Shown here piece by piece: positions 7,949-16,523 of a stretch of 64,000 nucleotides of DNA. This DNA is from CAJFUR01 sp904420575 (GTDB lineage: Bacteria > Actinomycetota > Coriobacteriia > Coriobacteriales > Eggerthellaceae): the NCBI GenBank assembly GCA_965119745.1, contig OZ221973.1, forward strand, positions 620,001 to 684,000. Reading direction: 5' to 3'. The translations under genes were made by a program, and so were the position numbers. The notes below the pieces were generated by a model. The model saw only the letters and a program-made list of their open reading frames with translations, was not told the origin of the DNA and did no database searches. The first letter of the stretch is position 1. Every line of letters starts with the position of its first letter.

Positions 7949-8467
7949 CTAGCGCAGGGCGTCGGCCACCTTGCGGGCGGCAGCGGTGATGGACAGGTCG
8001 TCCACATTGACGGTGACCTCGGCATACCGTTCGTAGAGCGGCTTGCGTTCGTCGTAAAGCTCGCGCAGGCTCATGCCGATGCCCCCCTTGAGCACCACGC
8101 CGCGTTCCTGCAGGTCGTGCAGGCGCCTCTTCAACTCGTCGTACGATATCTGCAGGTACACGATCCGGCCGATGCCGGAAAGGTGCTTCATGGCCTCGTC
8201 GGAGTACACGGCCGACCCACCCGTGGCGATGATGGAGCGCTCGGCCGTCAGATCGCTCAAGATCTGGTTCTCCACCTGGATGAAGCCCTCGGGGCCACAT
8301 GCGTCGATGAGCTTCTGCAACGTCTTGTCGCACTGGTTCTGGATGACCAGGTCGGCATCGATGAAATTGTAGTTCAGGATCTTCGCCAGCACGATGCCGA
8401 GCGTCGACTTTCCTGCTCCGGGCATGCCGATGAGCACGATGTTGCTGCGTTCGCTCTCCTGGGCCAT
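7949..8467 (-). CDS. Shikimate kinase-like P-loop kinase with altered substrate site
   Basis: 172 residues with the shikimate-kinase fold: P-loop GMPGAGKST (14-22), DADLVI matching the DxD block, and ERKPLYERYAEVTV near the C-terminus. Compared with E. coli AroK, three substrate-linked positions differ. The Arg of GFRxxE is replaced (GFIQVEN), the GGG loop reads TGGSAV, and the lid Arg region is ERGVVLKGG. These are the residues that hold shikimate, so the true substrate may be another small alcohol or acid. The gene is 16 bases downstream of an EamA transporter and probably co-transcribed. Start at 8467 has GGAGG-like bases upstream (AAAGGAGGCACC). No other aromatic-pathway genes are nearby. 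Confidence 0.8.
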   Translation of the reverse strand: MAQESERSNIVLIGMPGAGKSTLGIVLAKILNYNFIDADLVIQNQCDKTLQKLIDACGPEGFIQVENQILSDLTAERSIIATGGSAVYSDEAMKHLSGIGRIVYLQISYDELKRRLHDLQERGVVLKGGIGMSLRELYDERKPLYERYAEVTVNVDDLSITAAARKVADALR

Positions 8468-8483
8468 GAGGTGCCTCCTTTGC

Positions 8484-9416
8484 CTACGACGTCACCTGTG
8501 AAGGGGCGTCTTCGCCCTGCGGTTCCCTGCGTTTCAGCGGGAACGTTTCGCTGACCACTATAGCAACAAATATGAGCGCAAAGCCCATGACCAGGCGAAG
8601 CCCTATCTGTTCGCCATACAACATCACCGAGAACAGCACGCCGAACACCGACTCCAGGCTCAGGAACAGCGAAGCCTGCGAAGGCGGCACGTAGGCTAGC
8701 GACACGTTCTGGATGCCGAACGCCACCACCGACGCGAACACCGCCAGAAACGCCATGCTCGCCACCAGCTCGGGCGTGAAGACGGAAAGGGCGGGCGGCG
8801 TTTCGAAGCATGCGCCCATCACGCAGCCTAGCACGCCTTCGGTCAGAAATTGGAACACGGTCAGCACCAGCACGTCATGCTTCCGCGCGAACTTCGACAC
8901 GAACACGATGTGCACGGCGAACAGCAGAGCCCCCAGAAGCGTCATGCACTCGCCGAAACCTATGGTCAACGCCGCACCAGTCCCTGTTACCGACACCAGC
9001 CAGATACCCACCACGGCGAGCACGGCGGCCCCCACGTTGAACACCGTCGGACGTTTGCGAGCGATGATCCACCAGAGGAACGGCACGAAAACGCAGTAGG
9101 TGGCCGTCAAGAACGCATTGACGCCTGGCGTGGTGTGATCGAGCCCGATCGTCTGCGCCCAGAAGGCCGCAAAGTCGAACACGCCCAAAAGCGCGCCAGC
9201 CGCAAGGGCTTTCCGCGAGAACAGCCGGCGCACGCGGCGCCAGAGGACCGCCAACAGAATGAGCCCGGCCACGACGAAACGGATGCCCAGCAGCCAGGCA
9301 GGAGACAGCACGCCCACGACGTCCTTCATGACGACGAAGCTGAAACCCCAGATGATGGTGGCAACGACAAGCAGCGCTTTGTACACGCCGGTCGGTATGT
9401 TCTTCAGGGCAGTCAT
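8484..9416 (-). CDS. EamA/DMT-family transporter
   Basis: 310 residues with ten hydrophobic segments in two EamA repeats, typical of drug/metabolite transporters that export amino acids or other small metabolites. The first helix reads VATIIWGFSFVVMKDVVG, and the second repeat begins near residue 155 (GFGECMTLLGALLFAVHIVF). A TATAAT on the minus strand (9425-9430) ends eight bases before the ATG and no ribosome site is present, so the mRNA is probably leaderless. The shikimate-kinase-like gene follows closely, suggesting that the kinase acts on the same metabolite, but this is inference. Confidence 0.9.
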   Translation of the reverse strand: MTALKNIPTGVYKALLVVATIIWGFSFVVMKDVVGVLSPAWLLGIRFVVAGLILLAVLWRRVRRLFSRKALAAGALLGVFDFAAFWAQTIGLDHTTPGVNAFLTATYCVFVPFLWWIIARKRPTVFNVGAAVLAVVGIWLVSVTGTGAALTIGFGECMTLLGALLFAVHIVFVSKFARKHDVLVLTVFQFLTEGVLGCVMGACFETPPALSVFTPELVASMAFLAVFASVVAFGIQNVSLAYVPPSQASLFLSLESVFGVLFSVMLYGEQIGLRLVMGFALIFVAIVVSETFPLKRREPQGEDAPSQVTS

Positions 9417-9424
9417 AGCGGCCT

Positions 9425-9430
9425 ATTATA
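9425..9430 (-). promoter_or_regulatory. -10 box for leaderless EamA transcript
   Basis: Perfect TATAAT on the minus strand with an 8-base gap to the ATG of the transporter gene. Initiation about seven bases after the box would fall at or one base before the start codon. No good -35 is seen. Confidence 0.5.
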
Positions 9431-9634
9431 CGACACGCATGCTTTCGCGTGCCGGCGTTTTCCGAGCCGTCACGTTTTACACGGGTGCCGGCCGGGTGCC
9501 GAGGCCGCCCCGCCGGCGCAGGATTTGCGGCCAAGGCCGCCCCGCTGGCGCAGGACGCCCAAGCCGGGGACCACTCCACCGACGCAGGACGACCTCGCTG
9601 CGGGCGCGCCGCCATTCCCCACGCACACGGCAGC

Positions 9635-11674
9635 CTACCGCGCGCCGCCGCCTCCGCCGAAGCCGCCGCCTCCGCCGCCCGAGAAGCCGCCGCCGAAGCC
9701 GCCTCCGCTGCTGAAGTTGCCGCTGGCGCCCGAAAGCGCGGCCTGCGCCGTGGACACCGTGTTCGCCACCGACGTCTGCATCAGGTCGGACACGGAAGGC
9801 ATGACGCCGCCGGACGCGCCGTAGCCCGGCGCATACCAGAACCACCAGGGCACATAGGACATGCCGTAGGAGGCCCCCTCGTCCTGGAAGAGTTCGGGCA
9901 CGCGCACGCGCAGCTCCTTGATGACCTGCTCGGCGATGCCGAACAGATAGGCGTACACCATAAACTCTCCCCACACCTTCACGTCGGTGGGAGGCCGCTC
10001 GTCCAGCGACGAGAAGTCGCGCAGCCAGTTGCGCAGCGCCTTGCACTTGGCAACCAGGTTGTTTCCGCGCACGGTACGGCGCGGCATGTAGTTCGCGATG
10101 ACGCCCAGCGCGATGGCCGTCGGCACCATGAACAGCAGCGGGATAAAGTTCTGTGTGACGAAGAACGTGCCGATGCCCACCACGACCACGATCACGGCAG
10201 CCGCCATCATGCGGGTCTGCAAGCGCTTGCTTTTGAGCTCGAAGAAGTCCTGCCGGTTGGTTTCCGCCGACACGATCCCCTGCCAATCGCTCATCTTGTC
10301 GACGAACTCCTGGGGGTGTTCCTTGCCATATTCCTGGATGGTGCCGAACCACAGCGCGTCGAGACCCCCGGCAATGTCGCGGAACAGCAGGTCGAGCGCG
10401 CCGCGGTCGATGGGATCGCTCACCGTGTCGGCCACAGCGGGCACGCGCGTCAGGTAGTAGTCGTCCACGAGCCTGCCTTTGGGGTCGGCGTAGCTGCCCT
10501 TGTCGATGCGTACGGCGCCGTTGTGCGCCAAGTGCATGAGCGTGGCCGTGAAGTCGTCGGGGCTTTCGTGGTCCCACCGCCACAGACGGCCGATGACCGC
10601 CGGCGGCACCGTCGGATCGGGCACGTCGCGCCAGTATTCGCCGGTGAAATCGGGCACATGTTCCTTGCCGTACCTGAAGTACGAGCGCAAGGCCCACGCC
10701 AGCAACAGCACGCACGCCACGCCGCACGCGATGACGAAGGCCAGCGAAAGCACGCGCTGACGGTTCGCCTCGTCAGCCGAGTTCTGCTCCTCGACAAGCA
10801 CGGTGTCCAAATGGGACTCGTCGCGATGGGTCTGCCCGGCGGAGGCGCCCAGGTCGGTCAGCCACGAGACCGGGAACACGACCCGAGCCTCAGCGAACTG
10901 CCCGGCGTTCACCTTCGGCACGTAGTAGCTGACCGTGCCGTCATCGTTCACCGTCACCGTCCCGTCGAGCGGCCCATGTCCCCAGGCGCGCACGTTCTCG
11001 CCCGGCACCACCTTTTCGCCGGCAGGAACGGGAAGGGTCAGCGTCATGGAGACGTCGGACGACGCCTCGGCCCACTGGGCGCCCACGTACTGCCAATACA
11101 CTTCGGCGACGTCCTGAAAGGCCTGCACGCCGTCGATGATCGTGTAGTCGATGGTGACGACCATGGTCTCGTCGGAAGCGCTGAAGAACACGTACAGGGT
11201 GTTCTTCGCCTCGTCGAACGAATAGGAGGCCGTGCCGGGACCGCCTTCGTCGCGCCACGACGACTGGAACGGCACGCTCTGCAGGTCGACGGTGGAGCCT
11301 CCCGAGCCCGCGCCGCCGTCTGCGTTCGAACCGCCGCCCAAGCCCGCATGCTGCGGCAGGGTCAGCCTTACACCGTTGATCTGCATCTTCGCACCATCAG
11401 GAAGATCGTCGAACGTCCACCACACCGCCGTGTAGTCGCCGCTGAATTCGAACGTGCGCGTTTCCACCACGTGGAGCGAGCCGTCCGTCTGGGCCTCGGC
11501 GGCAATGTCCACCTTCGGCATGTCGTAGGACCGAGCGAACGCCTGCTGCGGCGCGCCCACGACCAGCAACAGCGCGCAAGCAACCAGCACGATCGCCGCC
11601 AAGGCCAAGGCCGCGGCCCTCGCAGGGCCGTTCGTGAATGCAAGCTTGCGCACAGCAGGTTCGCCCATAAGCAC
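9635..11674 (-). CDS. DUF2207 membrane protein with glycine-rich tail
   Basis: 679 residues. A signal peptide or first helix (about residues 20-48, ending AQQAFA-like) precedes an extracytoplasmic beta-rich DUF2207 domain (YDMPKVDIAAEAQTDGSLHV onward). A membrane helix lies near residue 315 (VLSLAFVIACGVACVLLLAW), a cytoplasmic region follows, and two helices (AAAVIVVVVGIGTFFV, FIPLLFMVPTAIALG) come near residue 490. The C-terminus is an extreme Gly/Phe/Ser tail (GGGFGGGFSGGGGGGFGG). Function of the family is unknown; it often accompanies LemA, which here is 20 kb away. Start is a GTG at 11674 with GGAAG upstream; an ATG at 11668 is equally possible. Confidence 0.88.
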   Translation of the reverse strand: MLMGEPAVRKLAFTNGPARAAALALAAIVLVACALLLVVGAPQQAFARSYDMPKVDIAAEAQTDGSLHVVETRTFEFSGDYTAVWWTFDDLPDGAKMQINGVRLTLPQHAGLGGGSNADGGAGSGGSTVDLQSVPFQSSWRDEGGPGTASYSFDEAKNTLYVFFSASDETMVVTIDYTIIDGVQAFQDVAEVYWQYVGAQWAEASSDVSMTLTLPVPAGEKVVPGENVRAWGHGPLDGTVTVNDDGTVSYYVPKVNAGQFAEARVVFPVSWLTDLGASAGQTHRDESHLDTVLVEEQNSADEANRQRVLSLAFVIACGVACVLLLAWALRSYFRYGKEHVPDFTGEYWRDVPDPTVPPAVIGRLWRWDHESPDDFTATLMHLAHNGAVRIDKGSYADPKGRLVDDYYLTRVPAVADTVSDPIDRGALDLLFRDIAGGLDALWFGTIQEYGKEHPQEFVDKMSDWQGIVSAETNRQDFFELKSKRLQTRMMAAAVIVVVVGIGTFFVTQNFIPLLFMVPTAIALGVIANYMPRRTVRGNNLVAKCKALRNWLRDFSSLDERPPTDVKVWGEFMVYAYLFGIAEQVIKELRVRVPELFQDEGASYGMSYVPWWFWYAPGYGASGGVMPSVSDLMQTSVANTVSTAQAALSGASGNFSSGGGFGGGFSGGGGGGFGGGGGAR

Positions 11675-11797
11675 ATCCGTTCATCTTCCAGACTTCTGCC
11701 GTCATCATAGCAAATCGCTTGGCATTCGCGTGAATCAGCGGACAAGCAGCAAGGAATTGTTGTTTTTCTGGGCAACCTGGCCGCCCCTGCAAGGCCC

Positions 11798-12952
11798 TTA
11801 GAGTTTCTCTCCCGTCTCGAAGTCGATGCCCGCCGCGCCGAGCAGCTGTTCCAACGTGTAGTCGTCGAAGTCCTCGTAACCATAGAACGTGCGATAGAAC
11901 TCCACCGTTTCGCTGCGCATGTTCACGTCCCGCGCGTAGTCGGGGTACAGCACCTTGAGCACCCACAGACAGCCGAGCAGGCGCACCACCGACGGCGGAC
12001 GGCCAAACCACGAAAACGGCGACTGAGGAATCCGGTAGATCTCTCCCGCCCGCACGCAGGGCACATTGGCCCAATGAGCATCGGCCTTGATGGCACCGTA
12101 GATGTCGGAACTTTCCGAATCGCTCATGCTGAACTCGGCCACCAGCACCGCGTCCGGATCCCATGTGATGATCTGCTCCAGGTTCACGGTGGGCATGCCC
12201 ATGCCCTGCCCCTCCATGCCCGGCAGATCCGCCACGTTGCCCGTGTTGATGAGTTCGAGCGCATCGGTCACATGCATGCTCCCGACCGGGTCGGTGGTCA
12301 GTCCGTCGTTGCTCTGGGACAAGAAGATGGACTTGCGCTTGCCCTCCGGGATGCCGTCCGCAATCTTCTCGATGGCGTCGAGTTTCTGTTCGCAGAACAC
12401 CGCAAGTTCTTCCCCGCGCTCGGAACAATCAATCAGTTTGCCCACAAAGCGAAACATCTTGGAAGCGTTGCGCAGGTCGTAGTCCACCAGCACCACCGGG
12501 ATGCCTGTTTGGTTCCGGATCTCATCGGCCATGGAGCAGCCCGCCTCGTCAACGGTCCAGTAGCACAGCAGCACATCGGGGTCCTGAGCCGCTATCTCTT
12601 CGGCACTGGGCGTCGACCCCGCGCCCATCCATACCCCCAGGGAAGGAAGGGCGAAGTACTCGTCGGGGATGTACCTCTTGTTGGCTCCCGCGGGACGGAA
12701 GTTCCAACCAACGAGCTTCTGGGGAGCCAAGCCGAACAGGTCCACCGTGCCGATGGGGTTCGTGCAGAACACGCGCTCGATCTGCTTCGGCACCAGCACG
12801 CTGCGGCCACCCATGTCGATGATCTCGCGCACGTCTCCCCGGGAATGGCCGCTGCTGCACCCCGCAAGCGATCCCACGCTTCCAACGCACGCCGCCGCAC
12901 CGGCCACCAAAAGGGCGAACTCCCTTCTGGTCATGCATCGTCCCGTCTTCAT
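11798..12952 (-). CDS. FecB-type ABC substrate-binding lipoprotein
   Basis: 384 residues. The N-terminus combines a twin-arginine motif (TRREFALLVAGAAACVG) with a lipobox (LAGC, Cys32), followed by a Peripla_BP_2 domain: two lobes joined by a long helix, as in binding proteins for siderophores, heme and cobalamin. Readable family blocks include GGRSVLVPKQIERVFCTNP at the start of lobe 1 and DPDVLLCYW and ITWDPDAVLVAEF later. The last gene of a ten-gene run: its ATG overlaps the stop of the ATPase by 4 bp. Together with the permease and ATPase it makes a complete importer. The ligand is not readable; heme or another metal complex fits the neighbouring surface proteins. Confidence 0.9.
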   Translation of the reverse strand: MKTGRCMTRREFALLVAGAAACVGSVGSLAGCSSGHSRGDVREIIDMGGRSVLVPKQIERVFCTNPIGTVDLFGLAPQKLVGWNFRPAGANKRYIPDEYFALPSLGVWMGAGSTPSAEEIAAQDPDVLLCYWTVDEAGCSMADEIRNQTGIPVVLVDYDLRNASKMFRFVGKLIDCSERGEELAVFCEQKLDAIEKIADGIPEGKRKSIFLSQSNDGLTTDPVGSMHVTDALELINTGNVADLPGMEGQGMGMPTVNLEQIITWDPDAVLVAEFSMSDSESSDIYGAIKADAHWANVPCVRAGEIYRIPQSPFSWFGRPPSVVRLLGCLWVLKVLYPDYARDVNMRSETVEFYRTFYGYEDFDDYTLEQLLGAAGIDFETGEKL

Positions 12953-13782
12953 ATGCCACACCTTTCCCCGCTTGTTTCTTCGCTCATGAACGCGACGCCC
13001 ACCGTTGCCGTGTGCCCTTGAGGGGAGGACACTTCCCCAACGCCCACTTCCACGCCGTACAGCAGCCCAAGCGATCGCGGCGTCAGGACTTCGCGTGCGG
13101 GCCCGCACACCATGCGCTCGCCGCGCCCCACGCACACCACGTCGCAATCCAGCAAGAACGCATGGTTCGGATCGTGCGAAGTCACCACCACCGCAAGGTC
13201 CTCCGCAACCAGCTCGCGGATGCGCTCGAGCACGATCACCTGATTGCCCAGGTCAAGGTTCGCGCACGGCTCGTCCATGATGAGGATCTGCGGCTCCTGC
13301 GCCAACGCCCGCGCTACCAGCACCATCCGCAACTCGCCTCCGGAAAGCGTCGTGCAGTCGCGGTCGGCAAGCGCGCTCAAACCCAGCCGGTCGATGGCTG
13401 CGCACGCCGCCGCCTCGTCGTCAGGCGTGGGCGACGAAAAGCCTTCCAAGGCGGGCGTGCGCCCCATCAGCACCATCTCCCGCACGGTGAAACCGAAGGC
13501 CGCATCGTGCGCCTGAGGCACATAGGCGACCGAGCGCGCATAGCGCTTGCGCGTCCAGCCACGCACTTCCTCGCCCTCCACCAGCACCGAACCCGCCAGA
13601 CGCGGGAGGAACCCCAGCACGGTCTTGAACAGCGTGGTCTTTCCCACGCCATTGGGACCCAGCAGCATCACGGCGCGCCCGCGCGGCACCGAAAACGACA
13701 CGTGCTCCAGAACGGCACGTCCGCCATAGCCGCACGCCAGATCGCTCACCTCCAGCGCCACGCGCTTCTCCGCGGCGCTCAT
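12949..13782 (-). CDS. FecE-type ABC importer ATPase
   Basis: 277 residues. Walker A GPNGVGKTT at 42-50, Q-loop in VAYVPQAHDAAFG, signature LSGGE, Walker B ILIMDEPCANLD and the switch His in TSHDPNHA are all intact. Closest in style to the FepC/BtuD/FecE group that powers uptake of iron complexes, heme or cobalamin. It overlaps the permease upstream and the binding protein downstream by 4 bp each (ATGA), so the three are translationally coupled and should form one importer. Confidence 0.92.
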   Translation of the reverse strand: MSAAEKRVALEVSDLACGYGGRAVLEHVSFSVPRGRAVMLLGPNGVGKTTLFKTVLGFLPRLAGSVLVEGEEVRGWTRKRYARSVAYVPQAHDAAFGFTVREMVLMGRTPALEGFSSPTPDDEAAACAAIDRLGLSALADRDCTTLSGGELRMVLVARALAQEPQILIMDEPCANLDLGNQVIVLERIRELVAEDLAVVVTSHDPNHAFLLDCDVVCVGRGERMVCGPAREVLTPRSLGLLYGVEVGVGEVSSPQGHTATVGVAFMSEETSGERCGI

Positions 13783-14978
13783 GATGTCTTCCTTTGCCGG
13801 CAGATCAGGTACACGAACAGCGGCGCACCCAGGATGGCCGTGAGAATGGTCAGGGGTATCTCGGTGGTGTAGATGCTGCGGCACACGTCGTCCACCAGCA
13901 CCAGGAACGTGGCGCCCAGCAGCATGGACGCCGGAAGCAGCGCCCGGTGGTCGGATCCCACCAAGAAGCGCGCAAGGTGGGGCACGATGAGGCCCACCCA
14001 GCCCACCATGCCGGCAACCGCCACGGACGCGGACGTGAGCAGCGTGGCGCAGCCGATGACGGCAAGGCGCGTTCGCTTGACGTCCACGCCGAGCGAGCGC
14101 GCCTCGTCGTCGCCCAAGGCCATGACGTTGAGGCGCCAACGTAGCGCCATCAGCCCCACCGCGCCCGCAACGAACGCGACCCCCAACCCGGCAAGGTCTT
14201 CCTCGCGCACGTTCGCCAAGCCGCCCATCAGCCAGAACGTTATCTCGGGCAGCTGCGAGTTGGGGTCGGCCAGAAACTTCACCGCCGAGGTGAACGCCTG
14301 GAAGAGGTTGCCCACCACCAGGCCCGAAAGCACCAGGACCAGGATGCCCCCCATCCGGCGCCCCAAAACGCTCGACAGCGCATAGCTTGCGGCAACCGCC
14401 ACCACGCCCATGACGAACGCGGCCAGCTCCATTCCCACGCTGCCAAACGAGAGCAGGATGCCGGTCGCCGCACCGAAGCACGCTCCCGCCGACGCGCCCA
14501 AGAGGTCGGGAGACACCATGGGGTTCTTGAAGATGCCCTGGAACGCGCAGCCCGCGCCCGATAGCGCCGCGCCAATGATCAGCGCTGCCGCCACGCGGGG
14601 CAGCCTGATGGTGAAGAACACGTTGACGTCGGCGTCTTTGACCTCGGCGCCCGTGAAGGGTGCGGTGAAGAACGCGAGCACCTGGCCGAAGTCCAAGTCG
14701 TACCGGCCGAGGGAAAGCGAGAGCGCGCAACTGGCAACCAGGGCCACGCAGAGCACCGCCAGCGTGAGCACTCGCCGCCTGTGCACGGCGGCCGCCCCCT
14801 CGGCGGCACGGCGGCCGGCCGCACGAGCCGATGCGCCGTCCCCGGTCACGTCGGCGGGGCGTGGTCCGCGCCCGTGCCAACCGCGCCCGCGCCACCCGCG
14901 CCCGCCTCCCCTACGGCCCCCACGGCCACCACGGCGCGCTCGCCCTCTTCGGGGGCCCTCATGCCGCTGCCCCCACAC
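13779..14978 (-). CDS. FecCD-family ABC importer permease
   Basis: 399 residues in the longest form. From about residue 70 it shows the nine to ten membrane helices of the FecCD family, with the conserved RLPRVAAALIIGAALSGAG and NPMVSPDLLGASAGACFGAA blocks and the C-terminal AGMVGWVGLIVPHLARFLVG coupling region. The first 60 residues are Gly/Arg-rich and unlike other family members; a GTG at 14786, with GAGGGGGC upstream, is an attractive alternative start giving 335 residues, the normal size. With the 14978 start the gene overlaps the lipoprotein gene by 20 bp. It completes the FecBCD importer at the end of the Cys-rich surface-protein operon. Confidence 0.9.
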   Translation of the reverse strand: MWGQRHEGPRRGRARRGGRGGRRGGGRGWRGRGWHGRGPRPADVTGDGASARAAGRRAAEGAAAVHRRRVLTLAVLCVALVASCALSLSLGRYDLDFGQVLAFFTAPFTGAEVKDADVNVFFTIRLPRVAAALIIGAALSGAGCAFQGIFKNPMVSPDLLGASAGACFGAATGILLSFGSVGMELAAFVMGVVAVAASYALSSVLGRRMGGILVLVLSGLVVGNLFQAFTSAVKFLADPNSQLPEITFWLMGGLANVREEDLAGLGVAFVAGAVGLMALRWRLNVMALGDDEARSLGVDVKRTRLAVIGCATLLTSASVAVAGMVGWVGLIVPHLARFLVGSDHRALLPASMLLGATFLVLVDDVCRSIYTTEIPLTILTAILGAPLFVYLICRQRKTS

Positions 14979-15852
14979 CCTGCGCAGGATCGTACGAGCC
15001 GCCTTCCACGTCGCGCCCCTCCACGACCATCGGATCGATCGTCTGCCCGTCGCGCACCTCCTGCGCCGTCAGCGTCACCGTGTCGCCTTGGGCCGTTGCG
15101 GTGATGCCCAGACCGGAAGCGGCGTTCACCACCTTTGCCAGATCCCCCGCGCAGGCCGCCGCATCCGCATCCGCAAAGGTATGGTTGTGCTTCAGCAGCT
15201 TCGTCTGCCCTCCGTCGGGCGAAAACCACGTGATGGCACGCACGAGTGCCGGCGAGGTCACCTGGAACACCGTCTGTGCGGGAAGGTTGTCGGCCTCGGA
15301 GCCGGCCCGCACCGACACCGTCTGGATGGCAAGGCCGCTTGGAAGCGTGGCCCGTATCGGTTCTTCCAGCACGGCGCACGACCCGCTCGCTCCCAGGATC
15401 GAAGGCAGCGCCCCGTCTTCGCGGGCGGCCGCCACCGTGAGCTGCCCCTGGTACAGCGCGAAGTACGACCCCGCCCCCGGCCCGAGCGCCGCCCCCTCGG
15501 CCGGACGCAGCACGAACGTCACCGCATCGGCGCTCGAGCGCACTTCCAGCTTGACGGTGCTTGCATCGAGCGCGGTACCGTTCAGCTGCACGGAAAAGGA
15601 GTCGGCCACGTTCGCTGCCACGGAAACCGCTTGATCGAACGCAAGCCTGATCTCCACGCTCTGAGACGTTTCGGTCTGTCCCGAAGCCACCATGCGCACG
15701 TCGGCGATGCGGGGCGAGCCCTCGTCCACTTTGACCTGCGTGCAGCCGGCGCAGAGCGCCAGCGCGCAAACCAGCGCCGAAACCACGGCAGTAGCAGCTG
15801 CAATCCGCGCCGCCAAGGGCGGCCGCGCAGCGCTCGGCGTTCTTTTCCTCAT
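14959..15852 (-). CDS. Predicted secreted or lipid-anchored protein of the surface operon
   Basis: 297 residues with no family I can name. The N-terminus is a basic, hydrophobic export signal ending in CALALCAGC; either Cys34 or Cys37 could be lipidated, though neither lipobox is canonical. The rest is beta-rich and soluble, with Ig-like character in the first part (EIRLAFDQAVSVAANVADSF) and a His-containing block KLLKHNHTFADADAAACAG near the C-terminal third, next to one of the few later cysteines. It overlaps both neighbours (4 bp upstream, 20 bp downstream with the long permease start), lying directly before the importer genes. A role in passing ligand from surface proteins to the binding protein is possible but inferred from position only. 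Confidence 0.8.
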   Translation of the reverse strand: MRKRTPSAARPPLAARIAAATAVVSALVCALALCAGCTQVKVDEGSPRIADVRMVASGQTETSQSVEIRLAFDQAVSVAANVADSFSVQLNGTALDASTVKLEVRSSADAVTFVLRPAEGAALGPGAGSYFALYQGQLTVAAAREDGALPSILGASGSCAVLEEPIRATLPSGLAIQTVSVRAGSEADNLPAQTVFQVTSPALVRAITWFSPDGGQTKLLKHNHTFADADAAACAGDLAKVVNAASGLGITATAQGDTVTLTAQEVRDGQTIDPMVVEGRDVEGGSYDPAQGVGAAA

Positions 15853-16523
15853 GACCGCTCCCCCTTCACGACGCGCGCGGCGCCCTTCCTTGCAACCAGC
15901 CGCACGATGCCCCACACGGCAAGCACGATCACGGCAAGCGCGGCAAGCGCCGTGCCCGCCAACGCGCCATCTGCGGCGGTCAGGGCGCCCACCTCCACGG
16001 CCACCTGGAACGACGTGTCTTCGAAGTACTTGAGCGACGCCGTGCAGGACAGCGTCGCCGTGCCCGGACCCACCGGCACCAGCCACGTCCTGCCCCAGGC
16101 CTGCTCGACACGCACGACGCTCTCGTCCGACGACGCGTAGCTTATCGTGGGCTCGAGCGTCTGCAGGCCGTTGCACGAACACCCGCCCCATGCGTCGGCC
16201 GACCCGCACAAACACGGTTCGATGCCGCACATGTCCACCATGCCGCAGTCGATGCCCACCTCGATGGAAGCCGGATTGGTGCTGGCGGAAACCGCCATCG
16301 GGCAGAATCGGGAGACGGAAAGGCTCTCGGCTTGGCCCGGCCCGGCCGTGACGCTCGTTCCGAACGCCTCGGCGGTCACGTTCGCCACCTGCACAGGTTC
16401 TTCCACCCGGTCGGCCAGGGAGGCTGCGGCCCATGCGCTCACCGGGCGCACCAGCATGCCCGCCACCAGGGCGACGGCCAAGACGAATGCAAGCGCCCGG
16501 ACGGCTTTACGCGAACACGCCAT
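15849..16523 (-). CDS. Small membrane protein with six-Cys Ig-like module
   Basis: 224 residues: signal peptide (1-33), an extracytoplasmic Ig-like domain (about 45-178), and one C-terminal helix (187-210) with a short basic tail. A cysteine-rich insertion sits in the Ig domain with Cys at 93, 99, 104, 106, 115 and 117 (C-x5-C-x4-C-x-C-x8-C-x-C), followed by SSDESVVRVEQAWGRTW. The spacing is identical to that in the exporter permease two genes upstream. Two further Cys (74, 160) flank the module. The ATG overlaps the end of the ATPase gene by 17 bp; GGAGG six bases before it fixes the start. Function unknown; a metal, cluster or disulfide-stabilised binding module is likely. Confidence 0.85.
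   Translation of the reverse strand: MACSRKAVRALAFVLAVALVAGMLVRPVSAWAAASLADRVEEPVQVANVTAEAFGTSVTAGPGQAESLSVSRFCPMAVSASTNPASIEVGIDCGMVDMCGIEPCLCGSADAWGGCSCNGLQTLEPTISYASSDESVVRVEQAWGRTWLVPVGPGTATLSCTASLKYFEDTSFQVAVEVGALTAADGALAGTALAALAVIVLAVWGIVRLVARKGAARVVKGERS

Noticed and set aside
7872..7955. CCGCTAGCGC repeated twice around the cytidylate-kinase-like gene end
   Set aside because: Only 10 bp; one copy overlaps a stop codon. May be chance.
9449..11710. Long plus-strand open frame opposite the DUF2207 gene
   Set aside because: Composition is Arg/His/Gly-rich without family features; the minus strand gives a recognisable DUF2207 protein.
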